From the NCBI RefSeq assembly GCF_005503535.1, contig NZ_SCNN01000020.1:53174-117173 (forward strand): 64,000 nt of DNA, given 5' to 3'. This document shows, piece by piece, positions 24,498 to 32,228 of this stretch (positions are counted from its first letter, which is position 1; every line of letters begins with the position of its first letter). The notes beneath the pieces are model-generated. The model saw only the letters and a list, made by a program, of their open reading frames with translations. It was not told the DNA's origin and did not search any database. Both the position numbers and the translations under genes were made by a program. Source of the DNA: Mesorhizobium comanense (GTDB taxonomy: Bacteria; Pseudomonadota; Alphaproteobacteria; Rhizobiales; Rhizobiaceae).

Positions 24498-25085
24498 ATG
24501 TATCCGCTGGTTTATATCGTGCGCCACGGCCAGACCGCGTGGAACGCCGAATTCCGGCTGCAGGGGCAGGCCGATACCGACCTCAATGTTCTCGGTCGCG
24601 AACAGGCCACGCAGAACGGCCGTCATCTGGCCGCGCTCGTCAGCGATGTCGGGGATTTCGACTTCGTCGCCAGCCCGATGCGGCGGACGCGCGAAACCAT
24701 GGAGCGCATCCGCGCGGCCATGGCGCTCGATCCGCTTGCCTATCGGACGGACGTCAGGCTGATCGAGGTCAATTTTGGTGACTGGCAGAGTTTCACGTTC
24801 GCCGAACTTGAAAAGCAGTCCCCCGGCGCAAGTCGGTCACGCGCTCTGGACAAATGGAACTTTCAGCCGCCGGGCGACGGGGCGGAAAGCTACCAGATGC
24901 TGCTCGAACGGGTGAAGCCCTGCTTCGATGAGATGGCGCGCCAGACGGTCTGCGTTACCCATGGCGGCGTCATGCGCACCTTGTTCCGGTTCGTGCTCGG
25001 CATGGCCGAGGACGAAGCGGCGAACCTGGAGATACCGCAGGATCGCGTGCTCCGGCTGCAGGGCAGCAGCCTGGAGTGGCTCTAG
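24498..25085 (+). CDS. Histidine phosphatase (phosphoglycerate mutase-like) family protein
   Basis: A 195-aa member of the histidine phosphatase superfamily. The catalytic 'YIVRHGQTAWN' (R-H-G) is at residues 7-17, with 'SPMRRTRETMERI', the acid region 'LIEVNFGDWQS' and the second histidine in 'VCVTHGGVMRTLFRFVLG'. Such proteins are cofactor-dependent phosphoglycerate mutases or broad-specificity phosphatases; at 195 aa a phosphatase is likelier. Common directly after fabI in rhizobia. Confidence 0.9.
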   Translation: MYPLVYIVRHGQTAWNAEFRLQGQADTDLNVLGREQATQNGRHLAALVSDVGDFDFVASPMRRTRETMERIRAAMALDPLAYRTDVRLIEVNFGDWQSFTFAELEKQSPGASRSRALDKWNFQPPGDGAESYQMLLERVKPCFDEMARQTVCVTHGGVMRTLFRFVLGMAEDEAANLEIPQDRVLRLQGSSLEWL

Positions 25086-25110
25086 GCTGATTTCAGGAAA
25101 AATCTGTAAC

Positions 25111-25211
25111 GGTTTTCCGCCCGGAAACCAGGCGGCGGATGCAACGCGTCCCAGCCGGCCCGGCTCGACGCCGAGCGTTCCCCTGAAACCGTTCAACCGG
25201 GCGGAAAAGCC
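25111..25211. terminator. Long inverted repeat between convergent genes
   Basis: GGTTTTCCGCCCGG (25111-25124) is matched by its near-complement CCGGGCGGAAAAGCC (25197-25211), with 72 bases between. It lies between the ends of the histidine phosphatase and DUF1344 genes and may act as a bidirectional terminator, though the loop is unusually long. Confidence 0.45.
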
Positions 25212-25474
25212 TAGTTCGTGTCGCTGTCGGGCAGCTGCATGTCCGTGACGACATTCTCGCCATTCGTCACGTCATAGGCAATGACGATGTCCATGCCGGG
25301 CTTGAGCGAGTCGATGTCGGTCTCGGCATTGAGCTTGTAGGATTTGCCGTCGTCCAGTGTCAGGGTCAGCGCGTCCTTGTCTATCTTCTTGATCAGGCCT
25401 TCGGTCTGGCCCGCGAAAGCGGCGGTGGCAAACAGCAGCGTGGCGGCAACAGCGCCAATCAGGGTACGCATCAT
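25211..25474 (-). CDS. DUF1344 secreted protein
   Basis: An 87-aa exported protein: signal peptide 'MMRTLIGAVAATLLFATAAFA' (1-21), then a small beta domain 'GQTEGLIKKIDKDALTLTLDDGKSYKLNAETDIDSLKPGMDIVIAYDV', the DUF1344 pattern seen in many rhizobial periplasmic proteins. Function unknown. AAGAGGACG lies directly upstream of two consecutive ATGs. About 180 bp separate it from aroC, which is divergent. Confidence 0.85.
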   Translation of the reverse strand: MMRTLIGAVAATLLFATAAFAGQTEGLIKKIDKDALTLTLDDGKSYKLNAETDIDSLKPGMDIVIAYDVTNGENVVTDMQLPDSDTN

Positions 25475-25655
25475 CGTCCTCTTTGGTCATTGCGCCGGCA
25501 CTTTGGCGGCGGGTCCTCAACGGCGAATGGAAGAAAGCAGAAACCAGCCGAATGTGTCAAAACTTAAACGTCGGGGATGACAGTTTGACCACTGTGGAAA
25601 ACGCCAATAGAAGGCAGGCTTCAGCCGGCTTCCATGCCGGGCAGGGCTCTTTTGC

Positions 25656-26771
25656 ATGTCTCACAACACGTTCGGCCACCTTTTCCGCGTCACCACCTGG
25701 GGTGAAAGCCACGGCGCAGCGCTCGGCTGCGTGGTCGACGGCTGTCCGCCGGGCATCCGCTTCACGCGCGACGAAATCCAGGCGGAGCTCGACAAGCGCC
25801 GGCCCGGCCAGTCCCGCTTCGTCACCCAGCGGCGCGAACCCGACGAGGTGAAGGTGCTTTCCGGCTTCGTGCTGGACGAGGACGGTGTCACCATGATCAC
25901 CACCGGCACGCCGGTGTCGATGCTGATCGAGAATGTCGACCAGCGCTCGAAGGACTATGGCGAGATCGCACGCCAGTTCCGCCCGGGCCACGCCGACTAC
26001 ACCTATGACGTCAAATACGGCATACGCGACTATCGCGGCGGCGGCCGCTCCTCGGCGCGCGAGACGGCGGCGCGTGTGGCTGCCGGCGCGCTTGCCCGCA
26101 AGGTCGTTCCGGGCATGGTGGTGCGCGGCGCGCTGGTGTCGATGGGCGAGAAATCGATCGACCGCGCCAACTGGAACTGGAATTTCATAGGCGACGCGGA
26201 AAACCCGTTCTTCACGCCGGATCCCGCGTCGATTCCTGTGTTCACGCAGTATCTCGACGGCATCCGCAAGGCCGGATCGTCGGTCGGCGCGGTCATCGAG
26301 ATTGTCGCTGACGGCGTGCCGCCGGGGCTCGGCGCGCCGATTTATGCCAAGCTCGACCAGGATATCGCATCCGGCCTGATGTCGATCAACGCCGTCAAGG
26401 GCGTGGAAATCGGCAACGGTTTCGAGGCGGCCCGCATCACCGGCGAGCAGAATGCCGACGAGATGCGCATGGGCAACGACGGCAATCCGGTGTTCCTGTC
26501 CAACAACGCGGGCGGCATTCTGGGCGGCATCTCGACCGGGCAGGCGATCATTGCCCGCTTTGCCGTCAAGCCGACTTCGTCGATCCTGACGCCGCGAAAG
26601 TCGATCGACAAGGACGGCCGCGATGTCGAGGTCATGACCAAGGGCCGCCACGACCCCTGCGTGGGCATCCGCGCCGTGCCGATCGGCGAGGCCATGGTCG
26701 CCTGCGCCATCGCCGATCACTACCTGCGCCATCGAGGCCAGACGGGGAAGGGAATAGGTAGTAGGGAATAG
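25656..26771 (+). CDS. aroC: Chorismate synthase
   Basis: Converts 5-enolpyruvylshikimate 3-phosphate to chorismate, the last common step to aromatic amino acids, using reduced FMN. The signatures 'GESHGAALGCVVDGCPPG', 'FRPGHADYTYDVKYGIRDYRGGGRSSARETAARVAAGA' and 'SNNAGGILGGISTGQ' are intact, with a normal length of 371 aa. The last codons ('GIGSRE') are encoded by a palindromic repeat that overlaps the 3' end, so the natural C-terminus has been replaced. ribB follows 76 bp later on the same strand. Confidence 0.96.
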   Translation: MSHNTFGHLFRVTTWGESHGAALGCVVDGCPPGIRFTRDEIQAELDKRRPGQSRFVTQRREPDEVKVLSGFVLDEDGVTMITTGTPVSMLIENVDQRSKDYGEIARQFRPGHADYTYDVKYGIRDYRGGGRSSARETAARVAAGALARKVVPGMVVRGALVSMGEKSIDRANWNWNFIGDAENPFFTPDPASIPVFTQYLDGIRKAGSSVGAVIEIVADGVPPGLGAPIYAKLDQDIASGLMSINAVKGVEIGNGFEAARITGEQNADEMRMGNDGNPVFLSNNAGGILGGISTGQAIIARFAVKPTSSILTPRKSIDKDGRDVEVMTKGRHDPCVGIRAVPIGEAMVACAIADHYLRHRGQTGKGIGSRE

Positions 26772-26826
26772 GCAGTAGGCCGCCCGAGACAGCCTTTCTT
26801 TTCCCTACTGCCTACTCCCTATTCCC
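26750..26826. repeat. Palindromic repeat of the GGGAATAGG/TAGTAGGG family
   Basis: Left arm GGGAATAGGTAGTAGGG with a partial second copy GGGAATAGGCAGTAGG (26750-26779), right arm CCCTACTGCCTACTCCCTATTCCC-like (26803-26826). It forms a strong stem-loop and overlaps the last codons and stop of aroC. Its sequence is unrelated to the hairpin 1/hairpin 2 elements elsewhere in the window. Confidence 0.88.
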
Positions 26827-26847
26827 TGCGAGCGAAGCGAGCATCCA

Positions 26848-27948
26848 ATGCCTTACGACCAGAAGAAGATCGTCGAAGCCATCCGCGCCTTCGAGCGCGG
26901 CGAGATCGTCGTTGTCATGGACGATGACGGCCGCGAGAACGAGGGCGACCTGATTGTCGCCGCGGTTCACTGCACGCCGGAGAAAATGGCCTTCATCGTG
27001 CGCAACACCTCCGGCATCGTCTGCACGCCAATGCCGCGCGAGGAGGCCAAGCGGCTCAACCTCGCGCCGATGGTCGCCGACAATGATTCCGCCCACACCA
27101 CCGCCTTCACCGTCAGCGTCGACTTCAAGCATGGCACGACGACCGGCATTTCGGCCGACGACCGCACGCTGACCGTGCGCAACCTCGCCAACGGCAATGT
27201 CGGCGCCTCGGACTTCGTGCGCCCCGGCCACATCTTTCCCCTCATCGCGCGAGAGGGCGGCGTACTGATGCGCTCGGGCCATACCGAGGCGGCGGTCGAC
27301 CTGTGCAAGCTCGCCGGCCTGCCGCTGATCGGCGTCATCTCGGAACTGGTCAATGATGACGGCACCGTCAAGCGTGGCCCGCAGGTCGCGGCCTTCGCCG
27401 AGGAGCACGGCCTCAAGCAGGTTTCGGTCGCCGATCTCATCGCCTACCGCCAGCGCAAGGAAACGCTGGTCGAGCGCGTCGCCTGTTCCGAGATCGATAC
27501 GCTCGGCGGCAAGGCGCAGGTTTTCACCTACACGCTGCCCTGGGACACGATGCATCACGTCGCCGTCGTCTTCGGCGACATCCGCGACGGCGAGGATGTG
27601 CCGGTGCGACTGCATTCCGAGGATGTGGTGACCGACGTCTTCGGCACCAGCCACCGGCTGGACGCCATCATGAAGGCGATGGGCGAACGCAAGCGCGGCG
27701 TCATCGTCTATCTGCGCGAGGGTTCCGTCGGTGTCGCTCACCAGGAGCGCAAGCGGCCTCAATCCGGTGATCGCGAGGACCATGAGGAGGCGCGCCGGCG
27801 CGAAAGCGAATGGCGCGAGATCGGCCTCGGTGCGCAAATCCTGAAGGACCTCGGTATTTCCTCGATCAACCTCATTGCCTCGCGCGAGCGCCACTATGTT
27901 GGTCTCGAAGGCTTTGGCATTCACATCGCGAAGACCGAGATCATCTAA
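26848..27948 (+). CDS. ribB: 3,4-dihydroxy-2-butanone 4-phosphate synthase with degenerate GTP cyclohydrolase II domain
   Basis: Forms the four-carbon riboflavin precursor DHBP from ribulose 5-phosphate. The N-terminal DHBP synthase domain (about 1-205) is intact: 'GEIVVVMDDDGRENEGDLIVAA', 'TAFTVSVDFKHGTTTGISADDR', 'DFVRPGHIFPLIAREGGVLMRSGHTEAAVDL', 'GVISELVNDDG'. The C-terminal 160 residues resemble RibA, but the zinc-binding cysteine cluster expected before 'DVFGS.RCDCG' is missing ('LHSEDVVTDVFGTSHRLDAIM'), so GTP cyclohydrolase II activity is not expected. Such RibB proteins with an inactive RibA-like tail are known in proteobacteria. Confidence 0.93.
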   Translation: MPYDQKKIVEAIRAFERGEIVVVMDDDGRENEGDLIVAAVHCTPEKMAFIVRNTSGIVCTPMPREEAKRLNLAPMVADNDSAHTTAFTVSVDFKHGTTTGISADDRTLTVRNLANGNVGASDFVRPGHIFPLIAREGGVLMRSGHTEAAVDLCKLAGLPLIGVISELVNDDGTVKRGPQVAAFAEEHGLKQVSVADLIAYRQRKETLVERVACSEIDTLGGKAQVFTYTLPWDTMHHVAVVFGDIRDGEDVPVRLHSEDVVTDVFGTSHRLDAIMKAMGERKRGVIVYLREGSVGVAHQERKRPQSGDREDHEEARRRESEWREIGLGAQILKDLGISSINLIASRERHYVGLEGFGIHIAKTEII

Positions 27949-27962
27949 GGCCGAATGACGAG

Positions 27963-27989
27963 GCGCCCGGTCTCTGTCGGACCGGGCGC
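27963..27989. terminator. Bidirectional terminator between ribB and the MFS gene
   Basis: Perfect 10-bp stem GCGCCCGGTC/GACCGGGCGC with a 7-nt loop, 15 bases after the ribB stop and 12 bases beyond the end of the convergent MFS gene. The T-tract is weak (TTAT) on the plus strand. Confidence 0.75.
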
Positions 27990-28000
27990 TTATGAAAAGC

Positions 28001-29224
28001 TCATTCCGCGGGAACCACGGCGGCCTCGCATCCCTCCAGGTCGCATCTGTGAATGGCAAGGCTGCGTTGTCCCAGCAGCACCGTCGCCAGTGCGATAACG
28101 CCCGAGGCCACGGAGACCCAGAACCCGTTCTGGGCGCCGAACGTGTCCACCACCGCGCCGGCGACGAATGATCCCAGCGCCATGCCGATGCCGATGCCCG
28201 TGGTCACCCAGGTGATGCCCTCGGTCAGCATGGTTTCCGGTACATGCCGTTCTATCAGGCCGAAGGCCGTGATGAAGGTCGGCGAGATCGCCACGCCGCT
28301 GATGAAGACGGTGACGGCGAGCAGCGGCACGCTCCCCGCGGTCAGCGGCAGCAACGTGCCGAGCGCCACCAGGGCGACCGCGATGGCGAGTTGGCGCTGC
28401 AGCGGTGCTCTCAGGTTGAGCGCGCCGATGATGATGCCAAGGATGAACGATCCCAGAGCATAGACGCCGATGACCAGGCTGGCGGCACTGGGTTGGCCGA
28501 GCTCCTTGGTGATCGCCACGGTGCTCACTTCCGTCGTGGCAAAGGTCGCGCCAATGAAGATCAGGGCGAAGGTGATGATCTGCACCGGCCGCAGGCGGAT
28601 GGCCGAGCCGCCTGAACCCTGTACCATCGGCCGCACCTGGGGCTCGGTCGATCGCTGCAGGATGAACGCTGTCGACCCAAGGGCCAGGAACAGGGTGCTG
28701 GCGATCATGCCCGCTTCCGGGAACAGGCCGGCGCTGAGGCCTACCGACAGCGATGCGCCGGCGATGTAGACCAGTTCGTCCGCGGCCGATTCGAAGGCGA
28801 AGGCGGTGTTCATCTGCGGCCGGCCGCGAAAAAGCTCGGTCCAGCGGGCGCGTACCATTGCCGGCATGCTGGGCATGGCGGCGGCGAGCAATGCCGACAC
28901 GAATAGCGTCCAGACCGGCCAGTCCTGATTGGCAGCCGCGATCAGGACCGCGAAGGCGACCACGGAGATGAAGGTGGTGGGCGCCACGATCCGTGTCTGG
29001 CCAAGGCGGTCTACCAGCCTCGATATCTGCGGCGCCAGGAAGGCATTGGTGAGCGCGAATGTGGCGGCGACCGCACCCGCCAGCCAGTATTCGCCGCGCG
29101 TCTGCGACAGCATCGCCACGATGCCGATCGGCGCCATGGCGATCGGCAGGCGCGCCATGAAACCGGCGGTCGCGAATCCCCAGGCTCCGGGGGCACGGAA
29201 GATTTCCGAATAGGGGTTTTGCAT
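28001..29224 (-). CDS. MFS efflux transporter
   Basis: A 407-aa, 12-helix major facilitator superfamily protein ('GEYWLAGAVAATFALTNAFLAPQISRLVDRLGQTRI' matches the motif A loop between helices 2 and 3; 'GITWVTTGIGIGMALGSFVAG' lies in the C-terminal half). Start 29224 is chosen because GAGGAAAG is 5 bases upstream; the upstream codons would run through the operators. It is divergent from a TetR gene with three palindromic operators between them, so it is very likely a TetR-repressed exporter. Substrate unknown; most relatives export drugs or small metabolites. Confidence 0.92.
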   Translation of the reverse strand: MQNPYSEIFRAPGAWGFATAGFMARLPIAMAPIGIVAMLSQTRGEYWLAGAVAATFALTNAFLAPQISRLVDRLGQTRIVAPTTFISVVAFAVLIAAANQDWPVWTLFVSALLAAAMPSMPAMVRARWTELFRGRPQMNTAFAFESAADELVYIAGASLSVGLSAGLFPEAGMIASTLFLALGSTAFILQRSTEPQVRPMVQGSGGSAIRLRPVQIITFALIFIGATFATTEVSTVAITKELGQPSAASLVIGVYALGSFILGIIIGALNLRAPLQRQLAIAVALVALGTLLPLTAGSVPLLAVTVFISGVAISPTFITAFGLIERHVPETMLTEGITWVTTGIGIGMALGSFVAGAVVDTFGAQNGFWVSVASGVIALATVLLGQRSLAIHRCDLEGCEAAVVPAE

Positions 29225-29258
29225 GGGCTTTCCTCGACAAAGGAGGGTTGGACAATTA

Positions 29259-29325
29259 CATACGGAACGTATGGGTGTTAGATAGATCATACGCCCCGTA
29301 TGTCAATTGGCATACGAGGCGTATG
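29259..29325. promoter_or_regulatory. Three perfect 15-bp TetR operators
   Basis: CATACG-NNN-CGTATG occurs three times between the MFS and TetR genes: 29259-29273 (GAA spacer), 29288-29302 (CCC) and 29311-29325 (AGG). The hexamer arms are identical in all three, while the 3-bp spacers vary, which is what a dimeric repressor reading both arms would conserve. Centres are 29 and 23 bp apart. The sites overlap the region where both divergent promoters must lie. Confidence 0.88.
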
Positions 29326-29339
29326 TGGATGAGGCCAGC

Positions 29340-29948
29340 ATGCACAGACCGCGCAAGGAGATGATCGCCGAGACACGCGCCAAACTGATCGCCGCCGCCC
29401 GCCAGGCGTTCGGCACGATCGGTTATGCGCAGGCCTCGATGGATGATTTCACCGCGTCGGCCGGGCTGACGCGGGGCGCCCTCTATCATCACTTCGGCGA
29501 CAAGAAGGGGTTGCTGGAGGCGGTCATCGCCGAGATCGACGCCGAGATGGCGGCCCGCGTCAACGAGGTGGCGTCGAGGGCGCCGACCCGTTGGCAGCAT
29601 TTCGTCGACGAGTGCACGACCTATATCGAGATGGCGCTGGAGCCGGAAATCCAGCGCATCATGTTCCGGGATGGCCCGGCGGTTCTGGGCGATCCCGCAC
29701 AGTGGTCGAACGCCAATGCGTGCGTCGGCTCGATGGCCGGCCATCTGAGCGCCTTGCAAAGGGAAGGGGTCGTCGTCGACAGCCTCGACCCGGAGACCAC
29801 GGCGCGGCTGATCAACGGGGCAAGTAGCCAGGCCTCGCAGCGGATCGCCAATTCGAACGATCCTGAAGCAACCTCGAAAATGGTGGTCGCCGCCTTCAAG
29901 CAATTGCTGGAGGGGCTGCTCAGCAAGCCGCAATCACGGCCGAGCTAA
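29340..29948 (+). CDS. TetR-family transcriptional repressor
   Basis: A 202-aa TetR regulator. The N-terminal helix-turn-helix spans about residues 6-53 ('ETRAKLIAAARQAFGTIGYAQASMDDFTASAGLTRGALYHHFGDKKGLLEAVI', with the typical 'G.LYHHF' recognition helix). The C-terminal ligand domain is helical and family-specific. ATG at 29340 follows GAGG at 6 bases; an earlier TTG frame start would read through the third operator. It probably represses itself and the divergent MFS exporter gene through the three CATACG-N3-CGTATG sites. Confidence 0.93.
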   Translation: MHRPRKEMIAETRAKLIAAARQAFGTIGYAQASMDDFTASAGLTRGALYHHFGDKKGLLEAVIAEIDAEMAARVNEVASRAPTRWQHFVDECTTYIEMALEPEIQRIMFRDGPAVLGDPAQWSNANACVGSMAGHLSALQREGVVVDSLDPETTARLINGASSQASQRIANSNDPEATSKMVVAAFKQLLEGLLSKPQSRPS

Positions 29949-30037
29949 ACCGCCGCGACGATCCCGCCATCACCCGCAATTGACATCAGCGGGTTTGAGA
30001 GCATCCTCCCCAACCATCTCTGAGGGGGATTCGGGGC

Positions 30038-31022
30038 ATGTGGGATTTCGATATCGGCCGGTCGGTGTCCATCATGATGCGGACCTGGCCCCTTCATTGT
30101 CTTTCGCATGATCGTCTATTTCGGCATCACGCTGGCCTACATCGTGGCCACCGGCACTGGTGCCTCGGTTGGCTATGGCGTCGGCCATATCTCCACCGAT
30201 CCCGACGGGCCGCTGTCATTTGCCATGTGGGGCGGAATTGTCGGTTTCGGGATCGTGTCGATCGCCGTCTACTGGATCCGCGAATATATCCTCTACGTCG
30301 TCAAGGCCGGGCATATAGCCGTCATGGTCCACCTGATCGACGGCCATGACGTTCCGGACGGCCAGAACCAGATTGCCTATGCAAGGGAGGTGGTGGCCGC
30401 GCGTTTTGCCGAGGCCAACATCCTTTTCGTCGTCGACCAACTGGTCAAGGGCGCCATCCGCGCCATCACCGGCCTGCTCGGCGGTATCGCCGCCTTCCTG
30501 CCCATTCCCGGTTTGAGCGGCCTGGTCTCCTTCCTCAACACGGTGATCCGCCTGTCGTTGACCTATGTCGACGAGATCATCCTCGGCTACAACATCCGCA
30601 TCAATTCGGCCTCGCCGTTCGAGACCGCTCGCCAGGCTGTGGTGCTCTATGCCCAGAACGGCAAGATCATGGTCAAGAACGCCGTCTGGCTGGCCGTCAT
30701 CATGTGGGGTGTGTCGTTCGTGATCTTCCTGCTGATGCTGGCGCCTGCCGCAGCGATTCTTTTCATCATGCCGGGGCAACTCGCCGGCTGGGCCTTCGTG
30801 CTCGCGATCGTTTTCGCCTGGGCGTTCAAGGCAGCCTTCATCGAACCCTTCGCCATCGCCTGCCTGATGCAGGTCTATTTCAAGACCATCGAAGGCCAGG
30901 TGCCGGATCCCGCTTGGGACGCACGGCTCGCGGAGGCGTCGTCGAAGTTCAGGGAATTGAAGGACAAGGCGCTGGCCTCCTTCGGCGGCTCGCGCTGGGG
31001 CACGGCAGGCGCGACGCGCTGA
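30038..31022 (+). pseudogene. Multi-pass membrane protein, frameshifted near its 5' end
   Basis: A good ribosome binding site (GAGGGGG) precedes an ATG at 30038 that reads MWDFDIGRSVSIMMRTWP and then falls out of frame at CCCC (30089-30092). With one C removed, the protein continues 'FIVFRMIVYFGITLAYIVATG' into the long open frame that runs to 31022. The intact part (from ATG 30108, 304 aa) has four or five hydrophobic segments ('FAMWGGIVGFGIVSIAVYWI', 'AITGLLGGIAAFLPIPGL', 'NAVWLAVIMWGVSFVIFLLMLAPAAAILFIMPG', 'WAFVLAIVFAWAFKAAF'). I do not recognise the family. It may be a true frameshift, a base-calling error in the C run, or a shortened protein starting at 30108. The 3' end overlaps the convergent bluB by 148 bases. 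Confidence 0.7.
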
Positions 31023-31768
31023 CTGGCGGGGCTTGGCGGGACCGCAGCAACGCCGTTGAGACGGGCCGTCGCCGACTTGAGCGACGCTTCGCCTTGCCCG
31101 CGAAACGTCTCGCTCATGATCAGCTCGGGCAAGGGCAGGCGCCGGCCCCACCCCTGCGTTTCAAGGTCCGGTTTGGGTGCAAACTGCGAAACACGGCCGA
31201 CGCAGAGATAGGCGATCGGCGTCACATGCTCCGGAATGGACAGCAGGTCCTTGAGCGCCTGTGCCTCGATGATGCTGACCCAGCCGACGCCGACGCCTTC
31301 GGCGCGTGCCGCCAGCCAGAAATTCTGCACCGCGCAGACCGTGCTGTAGAGATCCATCTGCGGATTGTGAAAGCGCCCCAGCGGTGAGCCTTGCGAGCGC
31401 TCCCGGTCGCAGGTGATGCAGATGTTGAGCGCGCTTTCGCAGATGCCTTCCAGCTTGAGCTTGCGGTAGAGCGCCTGCCTTTCCGCCTCGATGGCCGGCA
31501 ATTCCTGCTCGCGCGCGGCCAGGAAAAGGTCGCGCACCTCTGCCCGACGCGCCGCGTCGCGGATCACGATGAAATTCCAGGGCTGCATGAAACCGACCGA
31601 CGGCGCGTGATGGGCGGCGAGCAGAAGCCGGGCCAGCACCTCGTCGTCTATGGTCTCCGACGTGAAATGGCTGCGCACGTCACGCCGCGTGAACATGGCG
31701 CGATAAACCGCCTCGCGCGCCAATTGATCAAAGCCGTCATGCATTTGAGCGGTCATGTCTTCCAGCAT
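30875..31768 (-). CDS. bluB: 5,6-dimethylbenzimidazole synthase, with C-terminal extension
   Basis: Oxygen-dependent enzyme that cannibalises FMNH2 to make the lower ligand of vitamin B12. The nitroreductase-like fold shows 'AMFTRRDVRSHFTSETIDDEVLARLLLAAHHAPSVGFMQPWNFIVI', 'CITCDRERSQGSPLGRF...MDLYSTVCAVQNFWLAARAEGVGVGWVSI' and 'AYLCVGRVSQF...LETQGWGRRLPL'. A cobalamin riboswitch upstream confirms the B12 link. At 297 aa it is about 70 residues longer than the usual 225-230; the extra tail ('GQGEASLKSATARLNGVAAV...') is low-complexity and is encoded opposite the end of the neighbouring membrane gene. ATG at 31768 follows GGGGACAAG. Confidence 0.93.
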   Translation of the reverse strand: MLEDMTAQMHDGFDQLAREAVYRAMFTRRDVRSHFTSETIDDEVLARLLLAAHHAPSVGFMQPWNFIVIRDAARRAEVRDLFLAAREQELPAIEAERQALYRKLKLEGICESALNICITCDRERSQGSPLGRFHNPQMDLYSTVCAVQNFWLAARAEGVGVGWVSIIEAQALKDLLSIPEHVTPIAYLCVGRVSQFAPKPDLETQGWGRRLPLPELIMSETFRGQGEASLKSATARLNGVAAVPPSPASQRVAPAVPQREPPKEASALSFNSLNFDDASASRASQAGSGTWPSMVLK

Positions 31769-31804
31769 CGCTTGTCCCCTTGCGATTGCAGCAGTTCAAC
31801 CCTT

Positions 31805-31846
31805 CAGAGCGCACTTTGTGAGTCCAAGTGGACGCACGTCGCTCTG
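31805..31846 (-). promoter_or_regulatory. Hairpin between the B12 aptamer and bluB
   Basis: Outer stem CAGAGCG/CGCTCTG (31805-31811 with 31840-31846) encloses the inner stem GTGAGTCC/GGACGCAC (31818-31825 with 31830-31837). It sits between the aptamer and the bluB ribosome binding site and is the likely expression platform. It has no T-tract, so control of translation or antitermination is more likely than simple termination. Confidence 0.5.
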
Positions 31847-31877
31847 ATGCCAGCCGCCTGACCATGCGGATGACGGT

Positions 31878-32025
31878 TCCTGCCAGGCCGGTCTTCTGGC
31901 TCGGGATCAACCCGCGTCCGGCGCCTTCCCGTCATCGACAGTGGCATTTACCGGCGCGGTCCCCCTTACAGCGTTGGGCACGCCACGGAGTTCAACCGTG
32001 TTCCCGATTCTCCCGCCGGAGCATT
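31878..32025 (-). ncRNA. Cobalamin (B12) riboswitch upstream of bluB
   Basis: Read on the minus strand, the region holds the conserved blocks of the AdoCbl aptamer in order: GGGAACACGGT followed by ACTCCGTGGC and GTGCCCAACGCTGTAAG, then GCCACTG, GGGAAGG, and finally GAGCCAGAAGACCGGCC. The 3' end is about 110 bases before the bluB ATG. It is expected to lower bluB expression when cobalamin is plentiful. The stretch 32026-32228 up to the start of the next gene holds no other feature I can support and is probably the divergent promoter region. Confidence 0.88.
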
Positions 32026-32228
32026 TGCAGCCAAATGAAATCACTTGGCGTCGCACAATGCGGCTAAACAAACAGACCGGCGGGCACCAGGCAGTGGCCG
32101 TGACCTTACGCCGAAGCGTCAGCCACGCCAATCCCCGCGGCGACGCGAATGGACGCAGACGCGATTTTCCCCAGCGATCAAAGTCGGGCGCATGGCCTTT
32201 GTGCCTCGGCGGCACTAGATAGGGGGGC

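Noticed and set aside
30038..30349. A separate 103-codon gene upstream of the membrane protein
   Set aside because: Only its first 18 codons look like a protein start; the rest is out of frame with the membrane protein, so it is better explained as the 5' part of a frameshifted gene.
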